From assembly GCA_008932955.1 (NCBI GenBank), contig WBXE01000031.1:1-15849 (forward strand): a stretch of 15,849 nt of DNA, written 5' to 3'. The notes beneath the pieces were generated by a model. That model ran no database searches and was not told the DNA's origin. It saw nothing but the letters and a program-made list of their open reading frames with translations. The stretch comes from Verrucomicrobiota bacterium. Lineage in GTDB: Bacteria; Verrucomicrobiota; Verrucomicrobiia; Verrucomicrobiales; Akkermansiaceae. Made by a program: the position numbers and the translations under genes. Below, in pieces: positions 1 through 6,235 of this stretch (position 1 is the first letter of the stretch; every line of letters starts with the position of its first letter).

Positions 1-91
1 ATGAATGATGGAGGTTGGCACCGGGCGTGAGGGCTGCCTCAAGCATTAGGGATATAGCAAGCACCTGAGGCTAAGGAGCCACTACGGATTC

Positions 92-109
92 TTCGTTACC
101 TTCGTTACC
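92..109. repeat. Tandem 9-bp repeat in intergenic DNA
   Basis: Two perfect head-to-tail copies of TTCGTTACC (92-100 and 101-109). Read on the minus strand they encode the phrase KVTKVTK, which I recall as a frequent spurious-ORF peptide in verrucomicrobial and related genomes. That points to a dispersed intergenic repeat rather than a gene. The first 500 bp of the window contain no reading frame I can support. Confidence 0.5.
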
Positions 110-213
110 TTCTGTTCAAATCCGGTTTTCCACAGAAGGCAACAAAGGGAACGCAGCGTGAGGATTGTGGTGGTAGCGGAAGGGCGGCGCGCTGGCCCGC
201 GGGAAATGCGAAT

Positions 214-428
214 ATCGAACAGCCAACGCCGAACATCCAACGTCGAACCGAAGAGAATCAGGAGAGAAAGATGGGCCGTTGCGGCTGTTATTTTCGCCTC
301 TGCTGTTCGATGTTGGGCGTTCGATGTTGAACGCGGAGCGAGGGCTAGCGAGCCTGGAGAAATCCGGCGAAGCCCTAACTGGCATAGCCGGAGGCAATGT
401 TCGGCGTTCGTATTCATTCTTTCGACGT
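214..428. repeat. Imperfect inverted/direct repeat cluster built on 'CGAACATCCAACG'-like units
   Basis: Left arm around 214-247 carries AACGCCGAACATCCAACG (225-242). The right arm around 302-332 carries TGTTCGATGTTGGGCGTT (304-321). The reverse complement of the right piece matches the left piece at 15 of 18 positions. A third related segment (TGTTCGGCGTTCG) lies near 398-410. In translation the units give phrases such as NIERPTSN and FDVGC. I recall these as typical of intergenic repeat elements in large Verrucomicrobiota genomes. The several overlapping ORFs across this stretch, on both strands, are explained by the repeat and none looks like a protein. Confidence 0.55.
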
Positions 429-450
429 GAGGTGTTGTGGATTGGAAGAG

Positions 451-507
451 ACCATGAATGGCTCGGCTCATGGTCGGTCCTTCCGCACGACGACAGTAAC
501 GTCGTCG
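451..507. repeat. Two short perfect inverted repeats abutting the clpB remnant
   Basis: ACCATGA (451-457) pairs with TCATGGT (468-474). CGACGAC (488-494) pairs with GTCGTCG (501-507). They lie immediately upstream of the point where ClpB homology begins (about 527), so they may mark the junction at which the 5' part of the gene was lost. No T-run follows either hairpin, so they are not convincing terminators. Confidence 0.4.
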
Positions 508-526
508 CTCCCTACCATGCGTCATC

Positions 527-1193
527 CGCGCCAAGTTACTCGGCGCGCCGCCTGGCTACGTCGGCCACGACGAAGGTGGCCAGCTCAGCCACGCGATCCG
601 CACGCATCCCTACAGTGTGGTGCTTTTCGATGAGATCGAAAAAGCCCATCCGCGGGTGCTGGATTTGTTTCTGCAGATTTTCGATGAAGGCACGCTGACG
701 GATGCGCAGGGAAGAAAGTGCGACTTCCGGGAGTCGGTGATTATTTTGACGAGTAATCTAGGAACGAGAGGGGCTGCGCCGAAGCCGTTCATTGGCTTTG
801 CAGTGGGCAAGGAAGAACACAGGCAAGATGCCTGTACCCCTGTGCGGGAGGCGATTGGCAAGCACCTGCGTCCAGAGTTGGTGAACCGGCTGACGAAGGT
901 GGTGCATTTCAAGCCGTTGGAGATGGCGACGGCACGGGAGATTTTTGGGAAACTGATGATTGATTTCAATAAGCGCCTCACAGAGAGGCGGTGTGACAGT
1001 AGAGCTGGATGAAAGCGTCAAGGAGCTAATTCTGGCGGAGGGATTCAGCGAAGAATACGGTGCGAGGAATCTGGAACGGGTGGTGGACCGGATGCTGGGG
1101 ACGCTGATCGCGGAGGCGCTGCTGGGTGGTAAAATCATAGCGGAACAACGTATCCGTCTGGAAGCGAGCGGCGATCAGATTCAATTCCGCTAG
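527..1193 (+). pseudogene. 3' remnant of a ClpB/ClpC-type AAA+ disaggregase (frameshifted)
   Basis: The frame that starts around 527 reads KLLGAPPGYVGHDEGG, then the Walker B motif VVLFDEIEKAHP. The sensor-1 segment VIILTSNLG and the arginine-finger segment LRPELVNRL follow. This is the second nucleotide-binding domain of Clp/Hsp100 chaperones, which unfold or disaggregate proteins with ATP. Walker A, the first AAA+ domain and the N-domain are absent, and upstream DNA is repeat-rich non-coding sequence, so roughly three quarters of a usual 850-residue protein is missing. Around position 989 one extra C shifts the frame: ...NKRLTER continues in the next frame as GVTVELDESVKEL, through the C-terminal small domain with the sensor-2 motif EEYGARNLERVV, to a TAG stop at 1191-1193. 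A palindrome-containing insert lies between sensor 1 and the arginine finger. A GTG at 617 could allow a short peptide, but no function is expected. ClpB versus ClpC cannot be decided from this part. Confidence 0.85.
819..835. repeat. Palindrome inserted inside the clpB remnant
   Basis: ACAGGC (819-824), spacer AAGAT, GCCTGT (830-835) form a perfect 6-bp inverted repeat. In the ClpB frame the region translates as HRQDACTP and interrupts the normally conserved stretch between the sensor-1 TSNLG motif and the RPEL-NR segment. I recall this ACAGGC-N5-GCCTGT type as a common dispersed element in verrucomicrobial genomes, where HRQDAC is a recurrent spurious peptide. Confidence 0.5.
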
Positions 1194-1242
1194 TGCGCCA
1201 CACCTTCATTTCGCTCGTCGCTCTGGCGAAGTTCGCGGCGGG

Positions 1243-1716
1243 TCAACTCCTTGGTTTTCCACGAGTCTTGGCCACCAGTTCATTCAATTGGAAATCGACG
1301 TGGAATGGATTGGCGACGCGGAGCTTGCCGATGATGAGGCCATGTTGGAGGTCCTCAGTGAGCAGCAGGCGAGAACCTGATTCCATGGCGGAGGCAACCA
1401 CGAGGCTGTCCCACCCGGAGAGTTGGAAGCGGTCTTGGATTTCCCACGCCTGCTGGAAGGTGGAAAGAGTGGGTGATGTGGGTTGCCAGGCGAACAGGGC
1501 GTCCACATCAGCGCGGGCATCCGCATTGGGCAGACCGGGTCGCAGCTTGCGGGTGACAGTGACGTAGTACTCCTGCAGGACCTGGGTGCTCACGCGGCCG
1601 GCTCGGGACGCCCAGAGAAGCCGGAGAACCTCCATGGCGCGAGGCTGTTTGGCGGGTTCCCCGGCATCGCGGGCATAGACCAGAACGTTGGTGTCAACGA
1701 AGATTGGTGCGGTCAT
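1243..1716 (-). CDS. vapC: VapC-type PIN-domain toxin (type II TA ribonuclease)
   Basis: A 157-residue PIN-domain protein, normal VapC size, predicted to be a Mg2+-dependent endoribonuclease. It starts PIFVDTNVLVYARD, the first PIN strand with catalytic Asp8. The other expected acidic residues are Glu49 (LQEYYV), Asp103 (GWDSLVVASA) and Asp122 (LLTEDLQHG), so the active site looks intact. The start at 1716 was chosen because VDTN should lie within about 10 residues of the N-terminus; upstream codons in the same frame lie within the antitoxin gene and read like non-coding sequence. The gene overlaps the 3' end of the antitoxin gene by 23 bp, typical of translationally coupled TA operons. Its stop faces the stop of the clpB remnant 49 bp away. 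No strong Shine-Dalgarno sequence is visible, consistent with coupling to the antitoxin. Confidence 0.88.
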   Translation of the reverse strand: MTAPIFVDTNVLVYARDAGEPAKQPRAMEVLRLLWASRAGRVSTQVLQEYYVTVTRKLRPGLPNADARADVDALFAWQPTSPTLSTFQQAWEIQDRFQLSGWDSLVVASAMESGSRLLLTEDLQHGLIIGKLRVANPFHVDFQLNELVAKTRGKPRS

Positions 1717-1936
1717 GAAGATCGGCGCGCTTGGGGTAAGGTTGACGTTCTTGTTGCAGGGAAACCGCTTGACGGGAAAGGAAATTTTCCTGCGCCAGCT
1801 GGTAGCCGGATTCCCGTTCCATGCGCTCGGACAGCATCCTGGACAGGAAGCCGGAGAGGCTGGTATCCGCCTCCGCGGCCCAAATCCGGGCATGGAGAGC
1901 CACTTCGTCGGGCAGGGTGATGGTCACGTTTTTCAT
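1694..1936 (-). CDS. vapB: VapB-like antitoxin, ribbon-helix-helix type
   Basis: Eighty residues. The N-terminus MKNVTITLPDEVALHARIWA has the alternating pattern of a DNA-binding beta-strand followed by the first helix of a ribbon-helix-helix (CopG/Arc-like) protein. SLSGFLSRMLSERMERE follows as the second helix. The C-terminal half is charged and probably disordered, the usual toxin-neutralising tail. It is first in a two-gene operon with the PIN toxin, overlapping it by 23 bp. The start at 1936 is preferred over an upstream ATG at 1957 because that one lies inside a palindromic operator candidate and the RHH strand begins directly at MKNVTI. Expected role: bind and inhibit the toxin and, with it, repress the operon. 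Family assignment is by pattern, not by search. Confidence 0.82.
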   Translation of the reverse strand: MKNVTITLPDEVALHARIWAAEADTSLSGFLSRMLSERMERESGYQLAQENFLSRQAVSLQQERQPYPKRADLHDRTNLR

Positions 1937-1947
1937 GGCACGAACCC

Positions 1948-1971
1948 AGTGTAACACGGAATCCGTGTCAA
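1948..1971 (-). promoter_or_regulatory. Operator/promoter candidate of the minus-strand vapBC operon
   Basis: A perfect 7-bp inverted repeat around one central base, ACACGGA-N-TCCGTGT, at 1954-1968. On the minus strand it overlaps TTGACA (1966-1971), a consensus -35 hexamer. TACACT (1948-1953) lies downstream, but only 12 bp away, so the exact -10 is uncertain. The palindrome lies 18 bp upstream of the antitoxin start, where RHH antitoxins normally autoregulate. Confidence 0.5.
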
Positions 1972-2205
1972 ATCAAAATTATTCCACAGAATTTCCGCGT
2001 TGCATTGGCAAATGCTGGCGGGACGCCCCATAGCGTCGATTTAACGCTATCTGATCGGAAAACAGTGCAGGATTATTTTCGTAAACAAGGTTGGTTTTCG
2101 ACGGTTTCTGGCAATACCGCATCTGGTCGACCATGACGGCACGTTCGTCGCCAGTGACGCAACGGCCGGCATCGCCAGGGCCGCCAGTCCTGCGAGGGAC
2201 TTTTT
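1972..2205. other. Intergenic stretch, no gene recognised
   Basis: Between the vapBC promoter region and the arylsulfotransferase remnant I see no supportable reading frame. One perfect 7-bp inverted repeat is present: ATAGCGT (2030-2036) and ACGCTAT (2044-2050) with a 7-nt loop and no T-run. The part from about 2100 on may be eroded upstream sequence of the following remnant, but I cannot align it to anything. Confidence 0.4.
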
Positions 2206-2664
2206 TATCGCGCCGTCAACAGTCATAACTTTTTCAGTCACATCGGCTCCAACGGCCAGCGCCTGCCCAAGGGCAACACCTTCATCTGCTCCAATACCGA
2301 TGGGCATTTTTTCGAAGTCACTGGTGGCGGGGAATTGGTCTGGGAATACATCAACCCCGTCACCCGGGAGGGCGCGCCAAATGTGTTAGGCGATGTGCTG
2401 CCGATGACCAACTCCGCGTTCCGGGCATTCCGCTATGGCGCAGACCATCCCGCGTTCCAAGGCCGCGAACTGACCCCCAATGGCACCCTCACCGAGCGCG
2501 CCGTGCAAGGGGTTGACGTCTATCCGAAACGCCGCCCGCCCGGTGACCGCCCGCAAGGGAAAGGCGATAGCCAAGGCGCTCGCCGCAGCGGCGGTGGTGG
2601 CAATCCGGATGACCGACCGCCGCGTGGCGACCGGGCCAATTCGGACAATCGTGCGCCGCAGTGA
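2206..2664 (+). pseudogene. C-terminal remnant of an arylsulfotransferase (ASST)-like secreted protein
   Basis: The open frame from about 2206 reads SHIGSNGQRLPKGNTFICSN, then GHFFEVTGGGELVWEYINPV and FRYGADHPAFQGRELTPNGT. QRLPNGNT, FEVT-G-VVWEY-NP and RYGPDHP-GRDLTP are the recurrent blade motifs and C-terminal signature of ASST-family beta-propeller proteins common in Planctomycetes and Verrucomicrobia. Those proteins usually exceed 400 residues. Here an in-frame TGA lies at 2155-2157 and no start or signal peptide precedes the motifs, so the N-terminal two thirds are missing. The frame continues after the signature into an Arg/Pro/Gly/Asp-rich low-complexity tail of about 45 residues before the TGA at 2662. 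The tail may be native or a read-through extension. Transcription is not evident. ASST family membership is moderately sure; substrate is unknown. Confidence 0.65.
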
Positions 2665-2719
2665 AGGCGCCGGTGCGGGACGATCCCGGAGTCCTCAAAG
2701 AAACCTAAGAAAATATCCG

Positions 2720-2748
2720 TTGTGCATCCATAACGCATCCATTATCTT
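2720..2748 (+). promoter_or_regulatory. Direct-repeat operator/promoter candidate for the plus-strand vapBC
   Basis: The octamer GCATCCAT occurs at 2724-2731 and again at 2735-2742, 11 bp apart or one helical turn. It lies between a weak -35-like TTGTGC (2720-2725) and a -10-like TATCTT (2743-2748) with a 17-bp spacer. The antitoxin ATG is 20 bp further on. Same-face direct repeats overlapping a promoter fit autoregulation by an RHH antitoxin. Confidence 0.4.
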
Positions 2749-2768
2749 GCCAGTGTTCCAACCACATC

Positions 2769-3032
2769 ATGAAAAGCGTCGCCCGAACCACCAGCACCCT
2801 TACCCTCAAGAATGTTTCGCCGCACTTGCACCGGGTACTTAAAGCTCAGGCGCTGCGTCACAAACGTTCGCTCAACCAAGAGGCCATCCTTTGTCTTGAG
2901 CGAGCCGTCGCCCTGGATGCTGGCAGGCCCAGCCTTGGCTCGCCGCCACCGCCGGTGTCCGTCGGTGCCATCTTGCAACCCTGGAACAACCGCGCGGAAA
3001 TGCTCGAAGGCTTCTTAGACCGCGACTCTTGA
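2769..3032 (+). CDS. vapB: VapB/FitA-like ribbon-helix-helix antitoxin
   Basis: Eighty-seven residues. TSTLTLKNVSPHLHRVLKAQALRHKRSLNQEAILCLE matches the FitA/VapB antitoxin pattern: a short DNA-binding strand (LTLKNV), a helix with LH-LK-QA, then the turn RSLN and helix EAI-CLE. The rest, including a Pro-rich segment and a short acidic end (MLEGFLDRDS), is the likely toxin-binding tail. It is followed after one nucleotide by the PIN toxin gene, so the two form a tight operon. It shares no evident sequence similarity with the antitoxin at 1694-1936, so the two modules are probably independent acquisitions rather than a duplication. Role: neutralises the toxin and represses its own promoter. 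Confidence 0.87.
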   Translation: MKSVARTTSTLTLKNVSPHLHRVLKAQALRHKRSLNQEAILCLERAVALDAGRPSLGSPPPPVSVGAILQPWNNRAEMLEGFLDRDS

Positions 3033-3033
3033 G

Positions 3034-3474
3034 ATGATCGGCCTCGACACCAGCTTTCTCGTCGCCTGGGCCATCCCGGAACACCGGGATCACCTGACCT
3101 GTCGCCGACTGGCGGCGGATGCTGTTCACTGCGGGCGCGCCTTTGGCCTGACGGTGGGGATTCTGGCGGAGTTCATTCATGTGGTCACCGACCCACGCCG
3201 CTTTGCCACGCCGCTGACCATGGCCGATGCCACCGCCATCGCCAGCTTTTGGGCTCAGGCCACGGAAGTTGCTTTGCTGCCGCAGTCTGCCAGTGTTGCC
3301 ACCATTTGGCTCGACTGGCAGCATCGCCACCGGCTGGGCCGCAAGCGCCTGTTAGATACCCTCATAGCGGCCACCTGGCATGGCGCGCATATCACCGAGG
3401 TCTTCACTCTGAACCCAGCTGATTTTGAGATCTTCGGCGTCTTTACGTTTGTTCCGGTGCCTGTGCTTCCATGA
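3034..3474 (+). CDS. vapC: VapC-type PIN-domain toxin
   Basis: A 146-residue PIN-domain ribonuclease toxin. The start MIGLDTSFLVAWAIPEH gives catalytic Asp5. Glu46 (GILAEFIHVV), Asp108 (KRLLDTLIAATWHGA) and Asp130 (LNPADFEIFG) complete the usual acidic metal-binding set, so the enzyme appears intact. The ATG lies one base after the antitoxin stop codon, which implies translational coupling. The closing 'F-T-NPADF-IFGVFTFVP' is the standard VapC C-terminal strand. Its stop at 3474 converges on the minus-strand beta-barrel gene 102 bp away, and I see no clear terminator there. The RNA target cannot be predicted from sequence. Confidence 0.9.
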   Translation: MIGLDTSFLVAWAIPEHRDHLTCRRLAADAVHCGRAFGLTVGILAEFIHVVTDPRRFATPLTMADATAIASFWAQATEVALLPQSASVATIWLDWQHRHRLGRKRLLDTLIAATWHGAHITEVFTLNPADFEIFGVFTFVPVPVLP

Positions 3475-3575
3475 TTCAATCCTTTAGCGCCATGCCCAAT
3501 GTCCATCCTCCTTGGTTTCTTAGCATGAACACAGGGGAAAGCTGGCATTCGGTCGCGTCACATGCCATCCCTCGG

Positions 3576-4529
3576 TCAGAACGCGGAATGGATGCCGACG
3601 GATAGAATCCAGGTCGGCGCAAGCTGATAGCCGTTGACGTTCTGATACAGGGGCAGCTGCACGAAGGCATAGGATGACAAGGTTTTCGTCAGATCGACGG
3701 TGACGCCGGGACTCAGATAGACCAGGGTGCCGCCCGAATTGAAATGGTCTGATTGGCCACCTAGGTCGCGGGCCGAGATTTTGGCGTTGACCTGGAGCTG
3801 TGGGGTGATGCGCTCGATGCCGGTGAAGCGCAGGCCGATGCTGAGTTTTTCGGCGCTGCCGGGCTGGTAGTCAGAGCGGTAGTTGAGGGCGGCTTGTGTG
3901 GTCGCCTCACCGAAGTATCCCCAGTCCTTGGTGAGAAGGTCATGGTAATAAACGCCGGCGATCACGCCGGTGGTGCCGACTCCCGCTTGCAAGCCGCGGT
4001 CCAGCGGGGCGCCGCTGCGGAAGGTGTCGGTGAAAGCGCCGGTCGGCAGGCTCAGGCCGAACTTCACACCCAGCTTGTGGCTGGCGCCAAACCCCTGATA
4101 ACTCGCAACCAGATTCATGTCACCGATGCTGGAGGTGCTGGAGCTGTCGTAGCTGGCGTGATCCTCGCCATATGTGGCATGGTCGCGAACGATGAAAGGA
4201 ACCTGCAGCACTGCGCTCCAGTCTGGATTGATGACGTAAGCTAGATCGAGGGTGAGGTAGTGGTTGCGGGTGTAAGCCTCAAGTTCCTGGCCGTCGGGCA
4301 CCTCGCTGGCGGAAAGTTTGCGCGTGCCGCTGCGCAGTTGGTGTTGATCCAGATAAGTATAGACCAGATTCGTTTTGAAGCCCGGCTCGCTGGAGAACCC
4401 CTGAATCGCCCATTCCGGGCTGAGCAGGCAGCCGCACGAGCAGCATGCTGAGGCGTGCGGCACCAGCCCGATGACGGTTAGAATCGCTACCGAAAGCCAA
4501 GCGGCGGCTATTGACTTAAAGGAATGCAT
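3576..4529 (-). CDS. Putative outer-membrane beta-barrel protein with Cys-rich N-terminus
   Basis: A 317-residue protein. Residues 1-28 look like a Sec signal peptide (Lys5, hydrophobic run AAAWLSVAILTVIGLV, then PHASA). Cleavage would fall before a CCSCGC cluster (Cys29, 30, 32, 34); a lipoprotein reading of ASAC is possible but less likely. The mature part has alternating amphipathic strands: LTLDLAYVINPDWSAVLQVP, KLGVKFGLSLPTG, GYFGEATTQAALNYR. It ends in ...SVGIHSAF, and a C-terminal Phe is the usual BAM signal of outer-membrane barrels. SLPTGAF and late strands such as YAFVQLPLYQ resemble the MetA-pathway/transporter barrel family (Pfam 'Phenol_MetA_deg'), but this is by eye. The start at 4529 gives a standard signal peptide; an ATG six codons upstream (4547) is the alternative. 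It lies 137 bp downstream of the ene-reductase gene on the same strand. Cargo or function is unknown. Confidence 0.7.
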   Translation of the reverse strand: MHSFKSIAAAWLSVAILTVIGLVPHASACCSCGCLLSPEWAIQGFSSEPGFKTNLVYTYLDQHQLRSGTRKLSASEVPDGQELEAYTRNHYLTLDLAYVINPDWSAVLQVPFIVRDHATYGEDHASYDSSSTSSIGDMNLVASYQGFGASHKLGVKFGLSLPTGAFTDTFRSGAPLDRGLQAGVGTTGVIAGVYYHDLLTKDWGYFGEATTQAALNYRSDYQPGSAEKLSIGLRFTGIERITPQLQVNAKISARDLGGQSDHFNSGGTLVYLSPGVTVDLTKTLSSYAFVQLPLYQNVNGYQLAPTWILSVGIHSAF

Positions 4530-4666
4530 GGCCGCGGACTCTGGCATGGCTGCCGAACACTGTAAATACTTTTCTCTGACTCGCCATAGCTAGCAAATGA
4601 CCCTCGACGCACGGCGTGTTACGTGAACCGCTGAGCCGGTTAGGTGCGGGAGTGATTCTGGAGGAT

Positions 4667-5734
4667 TCAAGCCATGAACGGGTAGTCGGTGTAACCTTCC
4701 GGGCCGGGTGAGTAGAAGGTGGTGGGATCCGGGGAGGTGAGCGCTGCGCCGGCCTCGATCCGTGCTGGCAGGTCGGGGTTGGCGAGGAAGCCGGTGCCGA
4801 AGGCGACGGCATCGATCAGGCCAGCTGCAATGGCGGCGTTGGCCTCGTCCGCCTGATAGCCCATGTTGCCGACGATGATGCCCTGATAGTGTTGACGGAT
4901 GGGACTGAGCACGTCGCCGGTTTGCTGTTGGAAGAAATCGCCGCGCATCACGTGGAGATACGCGAGTTGGCAAGCGTTCAAGCGTTTCGCTAGCCATGTC
5001 GAGAGGCCCACCGGGTCGCTATCGAGCATGCTGTTAAAGCTGTTGAGTGGGGAAATGCGCAGGCCCACGCGGTTGCTGCCCCACACGGCGGAGACGGCCT
5101 CGATGACATCGAGCATGAGCCGGGCGCGGTTTTCCACCGGGCCGCCGTAGGGGCCGGAGCGCTGGTTAGAGCCATCGCGGAGGAATTGATCCAGCAGGTA
5201 GCCGTTGGCGCCGTGGACTTCCACGCCATCGAAGCCCGCGGCCTTGGCGTTTTCGGCGGCCTGTCTGAAACCTGCGATGATAGCTGGGATTTCGTCGTCG
5301 CGGAGTTCTCTCGGCGTGACGTAGGGTTGCTTGCCTTGCGGCGTGTGGACCTCGTCGCCGACGATCGCCAGCGGGCTCGGAGCCACCGGCTGAATGCCGT
5401 CGTTGAGCAAGGGATGGCAGGCGCGTCCGCCGTGCCAGAGTTGGAGGAAAATCCGGCCCCCAGCGGCGTGTACGGCCGTGGTAGTGAGTTTCCATCCGGC
5501 CACCTGGGCTGCGGAATAGATGCCGGGTTCCATCCAGAATGCGGAGTGGCCCGCCATCGCCATGGTGGCCTCAGCGATGATCAAGCCGGCGCTGGCGCGC
5601 TGCGCATAATGTTCGGCAATCAGCGGGCCGGGTACGTGCTCGGCATCCGCCCGACAACGGGTGAGCGGAGCCATGAGAATACGGTTAGGCAGAGTGAGGG
5701 CGCCGACGGCGATGGGAGAAAACAAATTGGACAT
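4667..5734 (-). CDS. Old Yellow Enzyme family FMN-dependent ene-reductase (NemA-like)
   Basis: A 355-residue single-domain TIM barrel, normal length for this family. Members reduce activated C=C bonds, nitro compounds or nitrate esters using NAD(P)H, in the cytosol. The N-terminal LFSPIAVGALTLPNRILMAPLTRCRA carries the flavin-contacting Thr25. HGANGYLLDQFLRDGSN holds the substrate-anchoring pair His174/Asn177 and the proton donor Tyr179. QRSGPYGGPVENRARLMLDV and VGLRISP follow as expected, as does the FMN-phosphate region GNMGYQADEANAAIAAGLIDAVAFGTGFLANPDLP. In that last motif a Thr stands where many homologues have Arg (FGRPF), a variant also seen in some alkene reductases. The start at 5734 directly precedes the conserved first strand. 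The class with Thr25 rather than Cys resembles NemA/OYE more than YqjM. Physiological substrate is not predictable; the neighbouring barrel gene may or may not be co-transcribed. Confidence 0.92.
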   Translation of the reverse strand: MSNLFSPIAVGALTLPNRILMAPLTRCRADAEHVPGPLIAEHYAQRASAGLIIAEATMAMAGHSAFWMEPGIYSAAQVAGWKLTTTAVHAAGGRIFLQLWHGGRACHPLLNDGIQPVAPSPLAIVGDEVHTPQGKQPYVTPRELRDDEIPAIIAGFRQAAENAKAAGFDGVEVHGANGYLLDQFLRDGSNQRSGPYGGPVENRARLMLDVIEAVSAVWGSNRVGLRISPLNSFNSMLDSDPVGLSTWLAKRLNACQLAYLHVMRGDFFQQQTGDVLSPIRQHYQGIIVGNMGYQADEANAAIAAGLIDAVAFGTGFLANPDLPARIEAGAALTSPDPTTFYSPGPEGYTDYPFMA

Positions 5735-5795
5735 GGGGTAGGGTGCTTAGGATGTAGATGGGGGAGGGCAGGGGTGGCGAAAGCCTTGCGGGCGG

Positions 5796-5823
5796 ATCAT
5801 AGCTGCAATTGGTCAGAGTGCAA
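5796..5823 (-). promoter_or_regulatory. Promoter candidate for the ene-reductase
   Basis: On the minus strand, TTGCAC (5818-5823) and TATGAT (5796-5801) are separated by 16 bp, 61 bp upstream of the start codon. The -10 matches five of six consensus bases and the -35 matches three. No operator is recognised next to it. Confidence 0.35.
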
Positions 5824-5928
5824 ATGGCGACAAGCATCTTCCACTAGGCGAAATGGGGGATATGGGGTCAGGCAATGGGGTCAGTGGGCAAATTATGACA
5901 AAACGACTCCACTAGCGTAGGTGCCTGC

Positions 5929-6021
5929 TAGGTCTTAGCAAAGTGGCAATAAAGACCTAAAAAAATCGTTGTGGCGAGTCCGCCAAGGCGTCGCCCTCAA
6001 GGTTTCTGAAACCGATTTCAG
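5929..6021. other. Hairpin-bearing intergenic region upstream of nrdBA
   Basis: The 390-bp gap between the divergent ene-reductase and nrdB genes holds no gene. It contains TAGGTCTT (5929-5936) pairing with AAGACCTA (5952-5959), followed by an A-run, and CTGAAA (6006-6011) pairing with TTTCAG (6016-6021). Neither has a downstream T-run on the plus strand, so they are not terminators. They may be regulatory or simply repeat elements. Confidence 0.35.
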
Positions 6022-6124
6022 TCTGACTAACAGCCTCCGGCCATTGAAATTTCAAGCCCTCCGCCCCGTCACAAAATTGTTCGCCTAGAGCCATGCGAGT
6101 TGCAGAGTATTAGACATTTTTTTC

Positions 6125-6180
6125 TTGGCCAAAACTAGCCCTAGTGGCATCATGAGTCCGGCAACCACTAAATGTAGTGG
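6125..6180 (+). promoter_or_regulatory. nrdBA promoter candidate with two NrdR-box-like palindromes
   Basis: Two 16-bp sites, 6132-6147 and 6165-6180, share the CTA-N4-TAG core and TG flank of the NrdR box (consensus acaCwAtATaTwGtgt). The second is a perfect palindrome of 10-bp arms (6161-6170 with 6175-6184). Start-to-start distance is 33 bp, close to the 31-32 bp usual for tandem NrdR boxes. The first box fills the 17-bp spacer between TTGGCC (6125-6130) and CATCAT (6148-6153), so bound NrdR would block the promoter. NrdR is the nucleotide-sensing repressor of RNR operons; its gene is not in this window. Confidence 0.55.
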
Positions 6181-6235
6181 TTGCTTGAATTTTACGGATT
6201 CCCCCCCAAGCCCTAGTACCCAAGCCCTCACCGCC

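Noticed and set aside
82..698. Overlapping ORFs of 78-150 residues on both strands
   Set aside because: They cross dispersed-repeat sequence, are Arg/Ser-rich with no domain pattern, and one runs through the clpB remnant in a wrong frame.
758..1138. Minus-strand ORF across the clpB remnant
   Set aside because: It is antisense to clear AAA+ motifs on the plus strand and has no protein-like features.
5186..5920. A 244-residue plus-strand ORF
   Set aside because: It is antisense to the well-supported ene-reductase and continues into non-coding DNA; a GC-rich shadow frame.
5929..5965. Terminator upstream of nrdB (TAGGTCTT/AAGACCTA)
   Set aside because: The stem is followed by an A-run, not a T-run, on the plus strand, with a 15-nt loop; not a typical terminator.
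6125..6235. Longer NrdB start at TTG 6125
   Set aside because: It would make both NrdR-like boxes coding and add 37 residues with no counterpart in R2 proteins that I know.
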